DNA of 7,146 bases, taken from NCBI GenBank assembly GCA_012798155.1, contig JAAZNR010000267.1, forward strand, positions 1-7,146. Direction: 5' to 3'. Position 1 is the first letter of the stretch, and every line of letters begins with the position of its first letter. Positions 5,099 to 7,146 of the stretch are shown piece by piece. The DNA is from Thermogutta sp. (GTDB taxonomy: Bacteria > Planctomycetota > Planctomycetia > Pirellulales > Thermoguttaceae). The position numbers and the translations under genes were made by a program. The notes below the pieces were generated by a model. That model ran no database searches and had not been told where the DNA came from. It saw only the letters and a program-made list of their open reading frames with translations.

Positions 5099-6887
5099 CC
5101 TCGCGGGGAGACCGGGCGACCATTCCTCGGGCTACGTTCAATCCGGCCTGGAGGACGGTGTCCTCGCTCGGCGGCGCGGCTTCCTTTGGGTCCGCCGCGG
5201 CCGCGCCCCGCCCGTCACCGGTCGCGCGCCAACCGTCCACGGGACGCGCCGCCAGTTGGACAAGCACGTCCGGTTCCACGCCGCGATGGGCGTAGGGCCG
5301 GCCTTTGGGTGAATAGAATTTGGCCGTGGTCAGGCGGATGCCCGCCTCCGAATTCGCCAGCGGGAAGATCCCCTGAATCGAACCTTTGCCGTAGCTTCGG
5401 GTTCCCACCACGGTGGCCCGGCCGTTCTCTTGCAAGGCCCCGGCAAAAATCTCCGCGGCGCTGGCGCTCTCGCGATCCACCAGGATCACGACCGGCATTG
5501 CCCAGCGGGCCGGCCCTTGCGCCGAGTAGGTCAGATTCTCCTGCGGCACGCGACCGCTGGTAGCGACGATGATGCCTTGCGGCAGAAACCGATCCGCAGC
5601 CTCCACGGCCGCCGTCAAGAGACCGCCGGGATTCCGCCGCAAATCAATCATCAAGGACTGCATTCCCTGCCGGACCAGCTCGGCGACGGCCTCGTCCATC
5701 TCTTTCGGCGTGCCGCGCTGAAAGCTGACCACGCGGAGGAACCCCACGCCCGCCGCCGCATCCAACATATGCACGTCGGTCACGCTGGGGACCTCGACGC
5801 TGGCCCGCGCCACGCGGACCGACTTCCACGATCCGCAGCGCGTTCGGACCGTCAACTCGACGACGCTCCCCTCCGGGCCTTGCAGCATGTTCGCGGCCTG
5901 GTCGGTGGAGACTTGATCCACAGGCTTGCCGTCCACCGCGGTGATGCGGTCCCCCTCTTGGATGCCCGCCTGCTCGGCGGGACTCCGCGGAATGACCCTT
6001 ACGATCAAGAGCGAGCCGCCGTCCGCCTTCAACTCCACGCCCAGCCCCACGAAGCGCCCCTCGATCTGCGAATAGACTTCCGCAAGCTGGGCCGGCGTGA
6101 GATAGGCGGAATAGACGTCCAACGAGTTCGTGGCGCCGCACAGGTATTCCAAAACCGCGGCCGAAACCGGCAAACCGATCCGCCGATGCAGCCAGCGGGC
6201 GACCTGTGCCACGACCTCGCGTGCCTCCGCCCGATTACAAACCCAGTCCATGGACGCCGCCTGCCGCAATTCGCCGGCCAAGGCGATCGCCGCGCCGGGC
6301 TCCAGTTTGACGCCGTTGCTGGACAGGAACTTCGGCTCCAGCAGGGCCAGCTCCAATTCGTGCGTGCCTTGCTCCAAGAGATACCGCCACCGGGGCGATT
6401 CCACATAGTGCGATTGGATTTTCAGCAGCACTTCATCATACAAACTCAGGGCGGCGGTCTCGTCGATGCGGCCCACGAGCGACAAAAAGGACGGATCGCT
6501 GTAGCGCCTGGCCACGTCGTGCCGCAACCGCACCTCATGGAAGCGGCTTTGCAAAACGGGGCTTTCGGGGAAATCGCGGAGGGCTTCCTCGTAGATCCCC
6601 AACGCTTCGCCCCAGCGCGACTGCCGCTCCAATCGCAGTCCCCGGTCGATGGCCGACCGTACTTCCGGAGGCTCACTCTCATCGAGCCACGGAACCGGCG
6701 ACGGCGGCGAGGAAAGGGCCGGGGCCGTCAAGCCGTCGGAGGAAAAAAGCGGCGGGAGCGGCGGCAACGCCCCCTCCTGCCCCGTTACCGGCAAACCGCG
6801 ACTCAACAGCAACCAAACGGCGATCGCGGCCCAAAACCGCGTCCCTCCGATTCCCCTCCCGGCCGCGGAGCGATTGCCTTGCATCAC
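5064..6887 (-). CDS. Exported S41-family C-terminal processing protease (CtpA/Prc type) with PDZ domain
   Basis: This is a serine protease with a Ser-Lys catalytic pair. It probably acts in the periplasm, where relatives trim or degrade envelope proteins and peptidoglycan hydrolases. The product is 607 residues. A signal peptide is evident: a basic start, hydrophobic 18-28 (FWAAIAVWLLL), and likely cleavage near residue 36, with no lipobox Cys. A Pro-rich linker (about 40-75) leads to a TPR-like helix pair (about 76-108) and a helical region. A PDZ domain lies at about 278-350 (GLGVELKADG, SPAEQAGIQEGDRITAVDG). The S41 core follows with DLRRNPGGLL (415-424), ESASAAEIFAGAL (473-485) and YGKGSIQG (499-506). 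By alignment with Prc, Ser476, Lys501 and Gln505 form the active site, and the 25-residue Ser-Lys spacing matches. The C-terminal 60 residues are Ala/Pro-rich and unlike the family. GTG at 6887 is followed directly by ATG at 6884; AAAGGA (6897-6902) is 9 bases from the GTG and 12 from the ATG, so either may be used. The gene is convergent with the LPS operon, with its own upstream region. Confidence 0.95.
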   Translation of the reverse strand: MMQGNRSAAGRGIGGTRFWAAIAVWLLLSRGLPVTGQEGALPPLPPLFSSDGLTAPALSSPPSPVPWLDESEPPEVRSAIDRGLRLERQSRWGEALGIYEEALRDFPESPVLQSRFHEVRLRHDVARRYSDPSFLSLVGRIDETAALSLYDEVLLKIQSHYVESPRWRYLLEQGTHELELALLEPKFLSSNGVKLEPGAAIALAGELRQAASMDWVCNRAEAREVVAQVARWLHRRIGLPVSAAVLEYLCGATNSLDVYSAYLTPAQLAEVYSQIEGRFVGLGVELKADGGSLLIVRVIPRSPAEQAGIQEGDRITAVDGKPVDQVSTDQAANMLQGPEGSVVELTVRTRCGSWKSVRVARASVEVPSVTDVHMLDAAAGVGFLRVVSFQRGTPKEMDEAVAELVRQGMQSLMIDLRRNPGGLLTAAVEAADRFLPQGIIVATSGRVPQENLTYSAQGPARWAMPVVILVDRESASAAEIFAGALQENGRATVVGTRSYGKGSIQGIFPLANSEAGIRLTTAKFYSPKGRPYAHRGVEPDVLVQLAARPVDGWRATGDGRGAAAADPKEAAPPSEDTVLQAGLNVARGMVARSPREARRTFPVRTLP

Positions 6888-6896
6888 GGTGTCGAA

Positions 6897-6902
6897 TCCT
6901 TT
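6897..6902 (-). promoter_or_regulatory. Shine-Dalgarno sequence of the S41 protease gene
   Basis: On the - strand this reads AAAGGA. It is 9 bases before the GTG at 6887 and 12 bases before the ATG at 6884. The spacing slightly favours the GTG, while codon preference favours the ATG. The two choices differ by one residue. Confidence 0.6.
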
Positions 6903-6922
6903 GAAGTCACGGCGATGGATTT

Positions 6923-6936
6923 GGGATCAACATCCC
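6923..6936. other. Small inverted repeat in the protease leader
   Basis: GGGAT (6923-6927) and ATCCC (6932-6936) are perfect complements around CAAC. The right arm is the start of the first 13-bp tandem unit. It lies about 36 bases upstream of the protease start and could fold in the leader RNA. Five base pairs is short, so chance is possible. Confidence 0.35.
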
Positions 6937-6982
6937 GCTGAATCATGCCGTTCAACCATCCCGTTGAATCATGCCGCTGAAT
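6931..6982 (+). repeat. Four tandem copies of a 13-bp unit upstream of the protease gene
   Basis: The four units are CATCCCGCTGAAT (6931-6943), CATGCCGTTCAAC (6944-6956), CATCCCGTTGAAT (6957-6969) and CATGCCGCTGAAT (6970-6982), with no spacer. The consensus is CATSCCGYTGAAT. Units 1 and 3, and units 2 and 4, are most alike at the fourth base, hinting at a 26-bp higher-order duplication. The array ends about 44 bases before the protease start. It may be a set of protein-binding sites, a leader RNA element, or a simple slippage-made minisatellite. Confidence 0.9.
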
Positions 6983-7002
6983 CGAGTTCGGTGCGCGGGG
7001 GA

Positions 7003-7039
7003 CGCCGGCGGCCGGGAATACCGACCCCGGCGGTCGGCG
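7003..7039. other. Large imperfect stem-loop upstream of the protease gene
   Basis: Bases 7003-7016 can pair with 7026-7039 at 13 of 14 positions. The pairs include one G-T wobble (7008/7034), and the mismatch is 7010/7032. The loop is 9 bases. The arms are almost entirely G and C, so the fold would be very stable in RNA. No T-run follows on either strand. It lies about 116-152 bases before the protease start and could be a leader structure, a terminator of a gene beyond the right edge, or an operator. Confidence 0.5.
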
Positions 7040-7146
7040 ATCCGCGCGGCCCGTGCTCGCGGGCACCGTCGCCCACGAGTCAAGCGCGATCCGGGGACCG
7101 TGTGCACTACCCCCTTCGGAATATAGCCCACGGTTTGGAGCCGGTC
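7040..7146. other. Right edge: non-coding, no gene recognised
   Basis: No convincing reading frame begins or ends here. On the - strand there is a TATATT (7120-7125) that could be a -10 box for the protease gene, but its -35 region would fall at or beyond the end of the window. A TTGACT (7078-7083, - strand) has no fitting -10 box 16-19 bases downstream. A 5-bp hairpin (GCCCG 7049-7053 with CGGGC 7060-7064) is within what GC-rich DNA gives by chance. Confidence 0.3.

Noticed and set aside
4911..5312. Small open frames across the convergent gap on the + strand
   Set aside because: They run through repeats and into the antisense of the protease gene, with no Shine-Dalgarno sequence or recognisable product.
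5430..6941. 503-codon open frame on the + strand, antisense to the protease gene
   Set aside because: The opposite strand encodes an unmistakable S41 protease with a complete active site. The + strand product is Arg/His/Gln-rich with no family features.
6931..6982. CRISPR array or iteron origin
   Set aside because: The 13-bp units are directly adjacent without spacers, and no cas, replication gene or AT-rich melting region is nearby.
6884..7066. 60-codon open frame on the - strand ahead of the protease gene
   Set aside because: It is mostly the 13-bp repeat read through. The repeat unit is not a multiple of three, so no periodic peptide is selected, and the frame ends over the protease start.

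Overview
The window is GC-rich, protein-dense bacterial DNA with a Gram-negative envelope theme. It holds four convincing genes. Three lie head to tail on the + strand: D-arabinose-5-phosphate isomerase (kdsD), KDO-8-phosphate phosphatase (kdsC) and a 1013-residue membrane-anchored protein with an LptC/OstA-like character. The fourth, on the - strand, converges on them: an exported S41 (CtpA/Prc-type) protease with a PDZ domain. KDO genes imply an LPS-making outer membrane. The very long LptC/OstA-like protein directly after kdsC, together with the codon usage, suggests Planctomycetota or a related phylum. That placement is an inference, not something the sequence proves.

Layout. Bases 1-152 are a leader with a plausible sigma70-type promoter (33-61) and a Shine-Dalgarno sequence that fixes the kdsD start at 153. 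kdsD (153-1259), kdsC (1294-1839) and the LptC/OstA-like gene (1836-4877) look like one operon: 34 bases separate the first two and the last two overlap in an ATGA. The convergent gap 4878-5063 is rich in structure. It has an 8-bp stem with a GCGA loop just past the stop codon, and two unrelated pairs of direct repeats, each pair linking the 3' end of one gene to a copy inside the gap. The protease occupies 5064-6887 on the - strand. Its upstream region (6888-7146) carries four perfect-phase tandem copies of a 13-bp unit, a small hairpin and a large imperfect stem-loop.

How the genes fit. KdsD makes arabinose-5-phosphate, KdsC removes phosphate from KDO-8-phosphate to give KDO, and the third protein is a candidate for the inner-membrane-anchored, periplasm-spanning part of the LPS transport machine. 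The operon would thus join a step of sugar synthesis to lipid export. The protease is also an envelope protein, but only its position links it to LPS. kdsA, kdsB and lptB are not in the window.

No tRNA, rRNA, CRISPR array, transposase or phage gene was seen. The most unusual items are the fused LptC/OstA-like protein, the mirrored repeats in the convergent gap and the 13-bp tandem repeat ahead of the protease.
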